Of a stretch of DNA of 31,068 nt, positions 8,868 to 17,288 are shown in pieces. Below the pieces are notes generated by a model. The model was not told the DNA's origin and did no database searches. It saw only the letters and a list, made by a program, of their open reading frames with translations. Position numbers and translations under genes: made by a program. This DNA is from CAUZJO01 sp963580245 (GTDB lineage: Bacteria > Sumerlaeota > Sumerlaeia > MVZB01): contig CAUZJO010000046.1 of the NCBI GenBank assembly GCA_963580245.1, forward strand, positions 1 to 31,068, written 5' to 3'. Within the stretch, counting starts at the first letter, position 1, and each line of letters starts with the position of its first letter.

Positions 8868-11085
8868 CCTTCTGGAACGGCTTGGTCCGTACCTGCTTCG
8901 GCTCGAAGACGATGATGGGCGTTCCGCCGATCCGGTTCTTGGGCCAGTTTTTCCGCATCCAGTAGTAGTCCCACAAGGACCAGAAGAAGTTATCCCTGGG
9001 CGGGAAAGGGATCGGGAACCAGGCTTCGCGCAGATACATGTGGTGAACGTTCCATTTGTTGGGATCGAGTTTGCGCTTGAATGGCTTCATCTGCTCGGCC
9101 GGGCCCATGACCAGGTCCGCTCGTTCAAACATTCTCTCATTGATGCTTCCCCGCAGCTGGTAGCCCCAATTCCGGAAATACCAGGTGCCCGGCCACCCGG
9201 TATCGGCGACCAGGTAGGCCCGGCGTTGTTTCGCGGGGACGTTCTCTTCGTGCTCCGCCCACTCTTGCATGATCCGGCGACAAAGCCTGTCGTAGTCGAC
9301 CGAGGTGTGGTTATAGACCAGGCGTTCACGAGGGTTGGCAGCCCGCTCGCCGATCAGGTAGACGTTGTTGCGCGTTGCGATGACGGTGGTCACCAGCATC
9401 AGCGCGATGGCGATGACCCGTCCCCGTTTGCCCATCACGCGCAACCTCGGCGCCCAGAGCCAACCGAGCATCAAGTAGAGCGGCAGGATGATGTGGACGG
9501 CCAACCAGGGCACCTTCTCGCCGGCCGACGAAAACTGAAAAAGCGAGCAGGCCGCCCACCAACCCGTCCACGCGGCCAAGGGTCGATGTTGATCGAGCTG
9601 CAGGATCGACCAGGCCAACATCGGCGCGATCATGAGGCCGAGAATCAGCATCGAGGCGTTCGGTTCGACGTGCAAAAAATCGGTGATGGGCGTGAGCCAG
9701 GCGGCCTCCTGAAAGGGCTTCCAAATGATCCAGATCAAACACCACAACAGGATCGCGGTGGCATGGACGAGCAAGCGCCCGAATCTGAGGAATGCGTCCC
9801 AGGTCAATCCCGCCGCGATCATCAACAGGATGGGAAGCTCGTAGGTCAGAAGGATCGGGAGATAATAGTGAATCTCCCCCTCGATCCGATGTTCGCTATG
9901 CTGCTTCTCCCAGTAATTCCAACTGCCCATGAGGTTCTGCAAGGCGCTGTAAGGCGGCCTCCCCTCCATCTCGCGGCATAGATGCAGCAAGTAATCCCAA
10001 CTGTTGAGCATGGATTCCAGAGGGAGGGGCTTGAGCGAGGGGCCCGTGATGGCGAAAATGTAGAGGATCCAGATAATGCCCACAACGATGCCGAGGGACC
10101 ACCCGAAAGCCGTTAAGATGGCGCCCGGAGGACGGATTCTGCCCAGGAATCCGCCGAGACGGCCCGTTGGTTGGAATGAGGCAGTTTCGGGTTGGGGGGC
10201 GGGGACCTGGTTTTCCGACTCCGCCTGCAAAGTCGGCTGGGGGTCCACTTGGCCGCGAGATTTGCCCTTTCCGCGACCTCGACCTTTCCGCTTCGCCAGC
10301 TTCGCGCCGCTGGTCTTCTCGTGAGGAGGTTTGCTATCCGCCCCCGCTTGCAAGCGGCCGGGTCGGGTCGAATAAGGAGTCGAAAGGTGATGCAATGCCC
10401 CGCCACGCGGCCTCAGAAAGAGCGCCTTCCTTCTCCAAAACGCGCGCTTGAGCAAATAGACGATTCCAAACGTGATTCCGCTCGCGTAGACGAACAACGC
10501 GTTCTCTTTAATCGTCAGCAGGGCGAGCATCCCGCCCATGCCCACGACCGCCCACGCCGCGGCGGCCGGCCGCCGCGAAAAGGCGCGCGCCATCGCCGCC
10601 ATCGCCACCATCAGCACGCCGCAGTAGATCATCTCGTTCCTCAGGAAGCGGCTGAAATAGAGCAGGATCGGCGAGGTGACGAGCAGCGGGGCCAGCCACC
10701 AGCGATAGCGCCGCGGCCACAGCGAGAGGCTCGCGGCCAGCGCCACCAGCGAACAAAAGGCGACCCACGCGCGTCCGGACCCGAGTGAACCTTCAATCTG
10801 TTTACGACCAGGACGAGCAAGGCCGAGTTGATCCCTAAACCAATCACGAAGCTGGAACATCTTGCCCACGCTCAACATCAAGACCGGCCCGTGCATGATC
10901 GGCATGTGAGTGTAATGTTGATTCTTGCTGGTGATGTATTGAAACGAGTAATACGCGAACATGCTCTCGTCGTGCATGGCCGGTTTTGCGTCGAGCCGGA
11001 CCGCGCGCGGCACGATGGCCAACGCGGCCACGCCGATGATGGCGGCCCACCGAAAATACGCGGAGCTGCGACGGTTCGATTTCAT
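8857..11085 (-). CDS. Agl23/TIGR03663-like membrane glycosyltransferase-fold protein
   Basis: A 742-residue polytopic membrane protein of the GT39/PMT-like superfamily, matching the group named flippase activity-associated protein Agl23. Family signs are the N-terminal helix, then MHDESMF (Asp39-Glu40, the site of the catalytic acidic residues in GT-C enzymes), the HGPVLM segment, and LLYFSRFLRNEM near residue 140-152. About eleven hydrophobic segments follow. A hydrophilic insertion of about 100 residues (roughly 210-315), very rich in Lys/Arg/Gly and then Pro/Gln, interrupts the membrane domain. Transfer of a sugar from a lipid-linked donor is the expected chemistry, but no specific acceptor is known. 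It starts inside the stop of the upstream DUF2298 gene (ATGA overlap), so the two are almost certainly cotranslated. Confidence 0.82.
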   Translation of the reverse strand: MKSNRRSSAYFRWAAIIGVAALAIVPRAVRLDAKPAMHDESMFAYYSFQYITSKNQHYTHMPIMHGPVLMLSVGKMFQLRDWFRDQLGLARPGRKQIEGSLGSGRAWVAFCSLVALAASLSLWPRRYRWWLAPLLVTSPILLYFSRFLRNEMIYCGVLMVAMAAMARAFSRRPAAAAWAVVGMGGMLALLTIKENALFVYASGITFGIVYLLKRAFWRRKALFLRPRGGALHHLSTPYSTRPGRLQAGADSKPPHEKTSGAKLAKRKGRGRGKGKSRGQVDPQPTLQAESENQVPAPQPETASFQPTGRLGGFLGRIRPPGAILTAFGWSLGIVVGIIWILYIFAITGPSLKPLPLESMLNSWDYLLHLCREMEGRPPYSALQNLMGSWNYWEKQHSEHRIEGEIHYYLPILLTYELPILLMIAAGLTWDAFLRFGRLLVHATAILLWCLIWIIWKPFQEAAWLTPITDFLHVEPNASMLILGLMIAPMLAWSILQLDQHRPLAAWTGWWAACSLFQFSSAGEKVPWLAVHIILPLYLMLGWLWAPRLRVMGKRGRVIAIALMLVTTVIATRNNVYLIGERAANPRERLVYNHTSVDYDRLCRRIMQEWAEHEENVPAKQRRAYLVADTGWPGTWYFRNWGYQLRGSINERMFERADLVMGPAEQMKPFKRKLDPNKWNVHHMYLREAWFPIPFPPRDNFFWSLWDYYWMRKNWPKNRIGGTPIIVFEPKQVRTKPFQKAKS

Positions 11086-13496
11086 GGATGCTTTATCTTT
11101 GAATCATCGGGGCGAAAATCAAACAGAAAAAAGCGGGGATTCCATTCGGGGAATTCGGCCGCGAGCGGGGCCGCGTCCCTCAGTCGCTCCAGCGCCTCGG
11201 GTCCGTACTGTTTGGCTTCAATGATGCCAAAGAGCGCCCAGTCGATGCCCAGCGCCGCGGCCTGCCGGCGCATCCGCTGGACCGGACTCAAACCTCTGGC
11301 CTCTTGATCCTTGGGATCGACCTGGCCGCGGTAGAACCGGTCGACCGCGACCCGTCGCTGTTCGATCTGCTTGAAAGCCTGCGGACCGCGCCACTGTTGC
11401 TCGTGATGGGGCCATCCCAGCGGAATGGGACGTCCCCCCAGGCTGGCCACCCGGCCTCCATAATGATATCCCCCCGGCCAAGCGGCTTCGGCCACGCAGT
11501 CGCCCGGGGGGACATGCTCGCGAATCCAGGCCAGCATATCGGCCTCCGCCACGACCTCGGCGGACCGATAGTTCTTCCGAATCCAGTCGCGCCAACCGGA
11601 GTCAGTGGCCCAATTCGGCCGGTTGCGGACAAAGTCGTAGCCGTTGAGCGTCGGCCGGCGCGGCGAGCGGTCGCCTCGCTTGGCCGCGATGATCCGAGCC
11701 GGCATCGCGCATACGGGATAGACAAACGCGGCAACGAGCAACAGGACCAGGGCCGACCTCACCACCAATAGAGGAGGCCAGGGCCAGCGTAGCGTCCAGA
11801 TTCCGTGCGCCGCCTGCGCCGCGCCCATCCAAAATATGATCCATAGAGGATAGGAGAACTTGAAATACGAATTATAGCGAGCCAGCTTGCCGACAAAGCG
11901 GTCCTGGACGTAAAACAGCTCCAAGCCGGCCAGGACCAAGAATCCCCCAATGATCGCCGCCGTCGCTGGCTTCGTCAGCCGCGGCCGTCCCCCCCAGCCC
12001 AGGGCCAGCACGCCGCAAATCATCCCGCCCCATACCCAGGCGATCCCGGCGGGAGGCGTCCACGGGACGGCCGGTGAGGCGACCAGGATGAGCAGTGCCG
12101 AGGCGACCCCCAAACCGACAACCCAGCGGTTGCTCCTGTGGCAGATTCTCAGAATGATCGCGATCCCAATCACGACAAGGGGCAAGCCCCAAAGGTCGAA
12201 CAAATCGACAAACGCCGATTGCAGCTCCGGCGGCACCGGTTTGATCGGCAGCTTTTCCCAAAAACCCTGGCTCCCGGCCGCCGGAAGCGGCAGCGACGCG
12301 CCTCCTCGCAACAACCGATTGGAGGCCATCAAAACGATCCCGAGTGCCACGCTGAGCAGCACCGCGGCGGTACACCGCCGCCAACCGCCTCCAAGCGACA
12401 AGACCACCCAAAGGCCCACGGCACAGACGATCAGCGGGAGGTTCCACAGGTTGCTCAGGACGGCGGCCAGCCCAAGCGCGCCCCAGACGAGCGTCCATAT
12501 GGCAAACATGCTCGGATTTCCCGTTCCCGGCCAGCGGCGGAATAGGTCAACCCTCCACCCCCAACGCCGACCCGCCACGAGGATCGCCAGCCACCCCAGA
12601 AACCACGGCAGCGCCAGATGATGCGCGTGAAAATCGCCCAGGATCGCCGAGAAGGCCGGGAATTCATCGACCACGTTCTCGATCGCGCGCGACGGTTTCC
12701 AGAAGTCATACCCACCCCACTGGTAGGGAACGTTCGGGACCGACCAGACGCGCCAGGCCTGCTTCAGAGCCTCGGGGTTCCCACCCCAGGTGGCCGCGAG
12801 GGCCCCCACGCTCGCCCATCCCGCCCGTAACCCCATGGCCCGCCCCAGGAGCCAGGCCCCCTCGAAAACCAAGACCGTGGTCCGGGCCAGGGCCAGGTTG
12901 AGGGCCAATTCGGCGGGGAATCCGCCCATCCGCCCGATCCAACTCCAGTGGAAGTGGCCCCAGTAGTAATACGTCAGCGGCTCCCCGGCCAGCCAGTAGT
13001 CCTCGGGGGGCAGGCCGCGCCCGTGCCAGGTCGACCAGAACATCATGGCGTTGCCGAATTTCTCCGCCGCCGAGGCCCCGATTTCGAACGTCATCTCGGG
13101 AACCCAGCGGCGGAAGGCGATGAAGCCCATGAACAGGGCGAACGCGAACAGCTCGGGGGCCAGCTGCCCGGCCGTGCGCCTCAGTTTGCCTTGAGGCCCG
13201 GAGCCGAGCCAATCGTACCCAAGCCCCCGGGTCAGCCCACCGGCCCGCCGGGCGTACCACACGCCCCCCGCCAGCGCCAAACCGATCCATGCCAGTCCAA
13301 AGCCGTGCCAGGTCGCGAATGCCGTCACGTGACCGGCGTACCAGATCGGCAAGACCAGCACGACGGGTCCGGCCACGCGCGACAGAAAGCGACGGACGTC
13401 CTCGGGGGCCCGCGTCCGGGCCAGAACCAGTCGCAGCGGTAAGCTCAAGAGCTCAAACCAGAGGAAGTAGAGCGCGGCCCATCCGAAATCCATCAT
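11082..13496 (-). CDS. DUF2298 (YYY-type) membrane protein
   Basis: An 804-residue protein with more than a dozen hydrophobic segments. It matches the DUF2298 / Chlor_Arch_YYY family, named for Chloroflexi and archaea. Diagnostic pieces are EKFGNAMMFW followed by LPPEDYWLAGEPLTYYYWG (residues about 145-180), which carries the Tyr triplet, and AILGDFHAHHLALPW near 284-298. The C-terminal part after residue 620 is soluble. Members are suspected GT-C-type glycosyltransferases or partners of them, but no reaction is established. The gene overlaps the Agl23-like gene by four bases; adjacency of these two families is known in other genomes, which supports a joint function. Two tandem ATG codons at 13496 and 13493 could both serve as start; the ribosome binding site is weak. 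Confidence 0.82.
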   Translation of the reverse strand: MMDFGWAALYFLWFELLSLPLRLVLARTRAPEDVRRFLSRVAGPVVLVLPIWYAGHVTAFATWHGFGLAWIGLALAGGVWYARRAGGLTRGLGYDWLGSGPQGKLRRTAGQLAPELFAFALFMGFIAFRRWVPEMTFEIGASAAEKFGNAMMFWSTWHGRGLPPEDYWLAGEPLTYYYWGHFHWSWIGRMGGFPAELALNLALARTTVLVFEGAWLLGRAMGLRAGWASVGALAATWGGNPEALKQAWRVWSVPNVPYQWGGYDFWKPSRAIENVVDEFPAFSAILGDFHAHHLALPWFLGWLAILVAGRRWGWRVDLFRRWPGTGNPSMFAIWTLVWGALGLAAVLSNLWNLPLIVCAVGLWVVLSLGGGWRRCTAAVLLSVALGIVLMASNRLLRGGASLPLPAAGSQGFWEKLPIKPVPPELQSAFVDLFDLWGLPLVVIGIAIILRICHRSNRWVVGLGVASALLILVASPAVPWTPPAGIAWVWGGMICGVLALGWGGRPRLTKPATAAIIGGFLVLAGLELFYVQDRFVGKLARYNSYFKFSYPLWIIFWMGAAQAAHGIWTLRWPWPPLLVVRSALVLLLVAAFVYPVCAMPARIIAAKRGDRSPRRPTLNGYDFVRNRPNWATDSGWRDWIRKNYRSAEVVAEADMLAWIREHVPPGDCVAEAAWPGGYHYGGRVASLGGRPIPLGWPHHEQQWRGPQAFKQIEQRRVAVDRFYRGQVDPKDQEARGLSPVQRMRRQAAALGIDWALFGIIEAKQYGPEALERLRDAAPLAAEFPEWNPRFFLFDFRPDDSKIKHP

Positions 13497-13754
13497 GCTT
13501 CAGAATCCGTTCAACTGAATCTATTGAACTTAGCCGATCGAGTAGGCCGGGCGCAAGAAGATTTGGCCATCGGACGCGGGACCTGAACACCAAACCGGCA
13601 AACTTATCATACTCAACAAATATTTCTTATTATACGTAAAATTCCGCGCGAATATACATTTTGGCCTTGACAGTATTTTTCCATACTTTATTATAAAATC
13701 CAGGTGGCAGTTCGTCACTAGGCGATCGTTGGTTGCGGTAGATGGGGGTTCGGA
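13497..13754. other. Divergent promoter region
   Basis: A gap between the leftward DUF2298 gene and the rightward phosphatase gene. It is much more AT-rich than its surroundings, especially 13595-13700. The plus strand has a strong promoter, listed separately. On the minus strand TATAAT occurs at 13634-13629, a candidate -10 box for the DUF2298 operon, but its -35 region is poor. Confidence 0.5.
13667..13694 (+). promoter_or_regulatory. Sigma70-type promoter for the phosphatase gene
   Basis: TTGACA (13667-13672), a perfect -35 box, is followed after 16 bases by TATTAT (13689-13694), five of six bases of the -10 consensus. The predicted start of transcription is near 13701, giving a leader of about 55 bases before the ATG at 13755. 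glyA and the nucleotidyltransferase gene could be read from the same promoter. Confidence 0.65.
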
Positions 13755-14774
13755 ATGCTTATCCCCCCAGCTGTCCGCACGGTACCTATATTGAGTCCAG
13801 AGAACGCGAGCTTTTGGATCGTGACGACCAAAATCAGCCCATTTCGTAACCGCTTTAAACATAAAAAGAGGCATGTCCTGTTCATCTGCACGGGAAACAC
13901 CTGTCGTTCGCCGATGGCGGCCCATTATTTCCGTAAACTGCTTGCCGAACGCAATATCAAGGACATCGAGGTGCGTTCGGCCGGCGTGATGACCATCACT
14001 GGCCTGCTGGCCAGCCACGAAGCCGTTCAGGTCATGGACTCGGCCCATGTCGATCTGAGTCGCCACCGTTCGAGCCAGCTCAGCCCAGAGTCGATTCGCA
14101 AGGCCGACCTAATCTTGGCCATGACCCCCTTTCACCGCCAGACCGCGTTGCGATTGACCGAGGTTGCGCGCAAGAAGACGCATCTGCTTAAGGAGTTCGC
14201 CGGAAGCGATGTCGAGAACGTCCAGATCGCCGATCCCATGGGCTGCACGCTCGAGGTGTTCAAGAGATGTTTCAAGGAGATCAAGCAGGCGTGTGAGAAG
14301 CTGATCGAGCACGATTTCTTCACCGGCAAGACGGTTGCCCCCAAACCGCAGCGGTCGAAAACGGAGACCCGGAGCGCCTCTTCCCGGAAGAAGTCCACCA
14401 AGAAAGAAAAACCCAAACAACCGCAAACCTCCGCGGCCAAGAAGGATTCGACCAAGCAAACGGCACCCAAGAAGACGGAGTCCAAGCCAACGGTAGCCAA
14501 GCAAACGGCGGACAAGAAATCAACGGCCAAGAAGGAAAGCACCAGCGCCAAGCCCGTCGCAACCAAATCCGCGCCCAAGAAGCCCGCGCCCAAGAAGCCC
14601 GCGCCCAAGAAGCCCGCGCCCAAGGAAGCCACGCCCAAGAAACCCGTTCCCGAAAAAGCCGCGAAGAAGAAGTCCGTCGCGAAGCCGAAGAAAATTGTCA
14701 GTGCCAAGGCGAAGAAGACGGCCACCGAATCGCGTCGGATGGCTTCGGACGCGCAGCGCAAGACGTCGACCTAA
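13755..14774 (+). CDS. Low-molecular-weight phosphatase with histone-H1-like Lys/Ala/Pro tail
   Basis: A 339-residue two-part protein. Residues about 37-182 form a low-molecular-weight protein-tyrosine-phosphatase domain: VLFICTGNTCRSP carries the Cys45-x5-Arg51 active-site loop, and ADP (Asp160) is the general acid. It could act on phospho-tyrosine or, like YwlE, phospho-arginine. The context fits YwlE, since phosphatase genes of this kind often precede glyA. Residues about 183-339 are a disordered tail of Lys, Ala, Pro, Thr and Ser, including direct PKKPA repeats (residues about 275-293) that resemble eukaryotic histone H1 tails and bacterial H1-like DNA-binding proteins. The tail should bind DNA or RNA. 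The ATG at 13755 follows GGGGGTTCGGA; 36 residues precede the domain, so a later GTG start cannot be excluded. Its stop is 36 bases before glyA. Confidence 0.85.
   Translation: MLIPPAVRTVPILSPENASFWIVTTKISPFRNRFKHKKRHVLFICTGNTCRSPMAAHYFRKLLAERNIKDIEVRSAGVMTITGLLASHEAVQVMDSAHVDLSRHRSSQLSPESIRKADLILAMTPFHRQTALRLTEVARKKTHLLKEFAGSDVENVQIADPMGCTLEVFKRCFKEIKQACEKLIEHDFFTGKTVAPKPQRSKTETRSASSRKKSTKKEKPKQPQTSAAKKDSTKQTAPKKTESKPTVAKQTADKKSTAKKESTSAKPVATKSAPKKPAPKKPAPKKPAPKEATPKKPVPEKAAKKKSVAKPKKIVSAKAKKTATESRRMASDAQRKTST
14570..14630 (+). repeat. In-gene tandem repeat encoding PKKPA
   Basis: A unit of about 15 bases (gcgcccaagaagccc) is repeated three to four times with near identity inside the tail of the phosphatase gene. 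It is a candidate for length change by slippage between strains, in frame because the unit is a multiple of three. Confidence 0.85.
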
Positions 14775-14810
14775 TCCACCCTCGCCCCCGCCGAAGGAGC
14801 CGCCTCCAAC

Positions 14811-16079
14811 ATGTACGACCTCGTAGCGGAGAAGGATCCGCTGTTGGCCGAAAGCCTGCGCAAGGAATGCAAACGCCAGTGCACCAAGCTCGAAATGATC
14901 GCGTCGGAGAACTTCACCTCCCCCGCGGTCCTCGAGGCGACCGGCTCGGTGCTGACGAACAAGTACGCCGAGGGCTACCCCGGTCGGCGCTACTACGGCG
15001 GCTGCGGGTTCGTGGACGAAGTGGAGACGCTGGCCATCGAGCGGGCCAAGGAGCTTTTCGGCTCCGAGCACGCCAACGTCCAGCCCAACTCCGGCTCCGC
15101 CGCCAACATGATCACCTACTTCGGCCTGCTGGAGATCGGCGACGTCGCGATGGGCATGGACCTGGCCCACGGCGGCCATCTGACGCACGGTTTGGTGAAG
15201 AACTTTTCCGGGCGCTTTTACAATTTCGTCCCCTACGGGGTGGATCGTGAGACCGAACGCATCGATTATGACGAGGTCGAGCGGATCGCTCGCGATTGCC
15301 GGCCGCGGCTGATCGTGGCGGGTCACAGCGCCTACCCCCGCCAGCTTGACTTCGAGCGCATGCGGGCCATCGCCGATGCGGTCGAGGCCTATCTCATGGT
15401 CGATATGGCCCATTTCGCCGGCCTGGTGGCCGCCGGCGAACACCCCAGTCCCGTTCCTTATGCCCACGTGGTGACCTCGACCACGCATAAGACCCTGAGA
15501 GGTCCGCGCGGCGGGTTTATTCTATGCAAGAAGGACGTGGCCAAGCCGATCGACCGCTGGGCCTTCCCCGGGACCCAGGGCGGACCGCTCATGCACGTCA
15601 TCGCGGCCAAGGCCCTGATCTTCGCTGAGGCCCAGACGCCCGGTTTCAAGGCCTACGCGCGGCAAATCCGCCTGAATGCGGTGGCCCTGGGCGAGGCCCT
15701 CACCCAAGAGGGGCTGCGCCTGGTCTCCGGCGGGACCGAAAACCACCTGATCCTGGTCGACGTGACCCCCTACGACATCACCGGCAAACAGGCCGAGCAA
15801 GCCCTGGACAAGGCCGGCATCACGTGCAACATGAACATGATCCCGTTCGACACGCGTAGACCGGGCGAGACCAGCGGGATTCGGCTCGGGACTCCGGCCC
15901 TGACCACCCGCGGGATGCGCGAGGACGACATGCGCCGGATCGCCGGCTGGATCGGCCGCGTCCTGCGTTCCCCGAATGATCAGGTTCTCCTGGACTCGAC
16001 GGCCAAGGAAGTGGGCGAGTTCACCAAGGGCTTCGCGCACCATGTGTCATCCTATGAACATAGCGGGGCGGCGATCTGA
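14811..16079 (+). CDS. glyA: Serine hydroxymethyltransferase
   Basis: A 422-residue cytoplasmic PLP enzyme that interconverts serine and glycine, loading a one-carbon unit onto tetrahydrofolate. The same methylene-tetrahydrofolate is the one-carbon donor for PanB further along. The family signature is complete: MIASENFTSPAV near residue 29-40, NKYAEGYPGRRYYGGC at 50-65, PNSGSAAN, VDMAHFAGLVAAG at 197-209, and VVTSTTHKTLRGPRGG with Lys227 as the Schiff-base lysine. Length is normal for bacteria. AAGGAG lies eleven bases before the ATG. It follows the phosphatase gene by 36 bases and is followed by a nucleotidyltransferase gene 52 bases downstream, so one transcript for all three is likely. Confidence 0.97.
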   Translation: MYDLVAEKDPLLAESLRKECKRQCTKLEMIASENFTSPAVLEATGSVLTNKYAEGYPGRRYYGGCGFVDEVETLAIERAKELFGSEHANVQPNSGSAANMITYFGLLEIGDVAMGMDLAHGGHLTHGLVKNFSGRFYNFVPYGVDRETERIDYDEVERIARDCRPRLIVAGHSAYPRQLDFERMRAIADAVEAYLMVDMAHFAGLVAAGEHPSPVPYAHVVTSTTHKTLRGPRGGFILCKKDVAKPIDRWAFPGTQGGPLMHVIAAKALIFAEAQTPGFKAYARQIRLNAVALGEALTQEGLRLVSGGTENHLILVDVTPYDITGKQAEQALDKAGITCNMNMIPFDTRRPGETSGIRLGTPALTTRGMREDDMRRIAGWIGRVLRSPNDQVLLDSTAKEVGEFTKGFAHHVSSYEHSGAAI

Positions 16080-16131
16080 GGAGCGCAATCGACGGCATGA
16101 TGAAGCAAATGCTCCAGAAAGCGGGTGCCTG

Positions 16132-17133
16132 ATGGGTCTTCGAGTCATCCTCCCGGTGGCCGGAGTGGGCACGCGCCTTAGACCGCATACGCACACCGCC
16201 CCCAAGGTCCTGCTGCAGGTGGCCGGCAAGCCGATGCTGGCCCACATCCTCGACGAGCTCAAGAACTACGAGATCGAAGAGATCACGCTGGTTGTCGGGC
16301 ACATGGGCGAGAAGATCCGGGAATACGTCACCGGTGCCTACGACTTCAAATTCCAATTCGTCACCCAGGAGGAACTCAAGGGCCTGGGCCACGCGATCTG
16401 GTTGACCGGGGACCTCTATCGCGACGCGGCCTCGCCGCTGCTCATCATCCTCGGCGACACGCTGTTCGCCGCCGACTTCGGCTCGATCATCGGCTCCGAC
16501 GCCAACTGGATCGGAGTCAAGGAGGTCGAGGACGGCCGGCGTTTCGGCATCGTCGAGCTCCAGGGCGACACCATCACCAACATGGTCGAGAAACCCGAGA
16601 AGCCCCCGACCAACCTCGCCATCGTCGGCATCTATTACTTTAACGACGGGCGCCAGCTTTACGAGTGTCTGGATGAAGTGCTGCGCCAGGACCGCACGAC
16701 CAAGGGGGAGTTCCAGCTCACCGACGCCCTGCAGGAAATGCTCGTGCGCGGTGCCAAGATGAAACCGTTCGTCATCGAGGGCTGGTACGACTGCGGCAAA
16801 CCGGAAACGCTGCTCGAGACCAACAGTACCCTACTGACCCGTCTCCACGGCTCGGACCCCATCCCCGCCGACCGCTACAACGGCTCCCTGATCCGCCCCC
16901 CCGTCTCGATCGGCAAAAACGTGACGCTCGAAAACTCGATCATCGGCCCCCACGTGACCGTCGCCGACGGCGTCACGGTCAGCAACTCCATCATCCGCAA
17001 CTCGATCCTTTCGAGCGACGCGACCGTCGAAAACATGCTCCTCGACGGCTCAATCATCGCCGACAAGGCCAAGGCGACAGGCCACATGTATCAACTTAAC
17101 GTCGGCGATTCCTCCGAGGTCAACGTCGGCTAG
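16132..17133 (+). CDS. Sugar-phosphate nucleotidyltransferase with left-handed beta-helix tail
   Basis: A 333-residue protein. Residues 1-240 are a nucleotidyltransferase domain of the RmlA/GlmU-N type: LPVAGVGTRLRPHT and PKVLLQVAGKPML form the nucleotide-binding start, ILGDT (106-110) supplies the metal-binding Asp, and VEKPEKPP is the sugar-binding strand. Residues about 250-322 contain hexapeptide-like turns (VSIGKNVTLENSIIGPHVTV) that build a left-handed beta-helix. It should activate a sugar-1-phosphate to an NDP-sugar; dTDP-glucose is the commonest product of such two-domain proteins, but the specificity is open. The frame extends back to 15976 inside glyA; I chose the ATG at 16132 because the conserved motif begins at once after it. 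The link to cell-surface glycan synthesis is an inference from family. Confidence 0.88.
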   Translation: MGLRVILPVAGVGTRLRPHTHTAPKVLLQVAGKPMLAHILDELKNYEIEEITLVVGHMGEKIREYVTGAYDFKFQFVTQEELKGLGHAIWLTGDLYRDAASPLLIILGDTLFAADFGSIIGSDANWIGVKEVEDGRRFGIVELQGDTITNMVEKPEKPPTNLAIVGIYYFNDGRQLYECLDEVLRQDRTTKGEFQLTDALQEMLVRGAKMKPFVIEGWYDCGKPETLLETNSTLLTRLHGSDPIPADRYNGSLIRPPVSIGKNVTLENSIIGPHVTVADGVTVSNSIIRNSILSSDATVENMLLDGSIIADKAKATGHMYQLNVGDSSEVNVG

Positions 17134-17288
17134 GAGATCGATCGCGCACGGACGCCACGGTTGAGGGAAATGGGCGGAGCGGATCTGCATACTCGGCGAC
17201 GAAGGCTCGTGCCGCCCGATGAGGTCGCCCTGTTCGCCGTTCACCTTTCCGGGTGAACCAGCACGGTGAACCGCCGCTGTTGCTCTCA
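17134..17288. other. Convergent intergenic region with small hairpin
   Basis: A gap between two genes pointing at each other. It holds a seven-base stem (17239-17245 with 17252-17258) around a six-base loop. No T-tract follows on either strand, so as a terminator it is weak. Confidence 0.35.

Noticed and set aside
9040..9981. 313-codon open frame on the plus strand
   Set aside because: It is antisense to the Agl23-like gene; the polar low-complexity translation has no recognisable motif.
14520..15488. 322-codon minus-strand frame ending in Leu/Gly/Arg repeats
   Set aside because: It is antisense to glyA and to the Lys-rich phosphatase tail; the repeats are only the complement of the PKKPA units.
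15976..16131. N-terminal extension of the nucleotidyltransferase
   Set aside because: It would overlap the end of glyA by about 100 bases, and the conserved motif begins right after the ATG at 16132.
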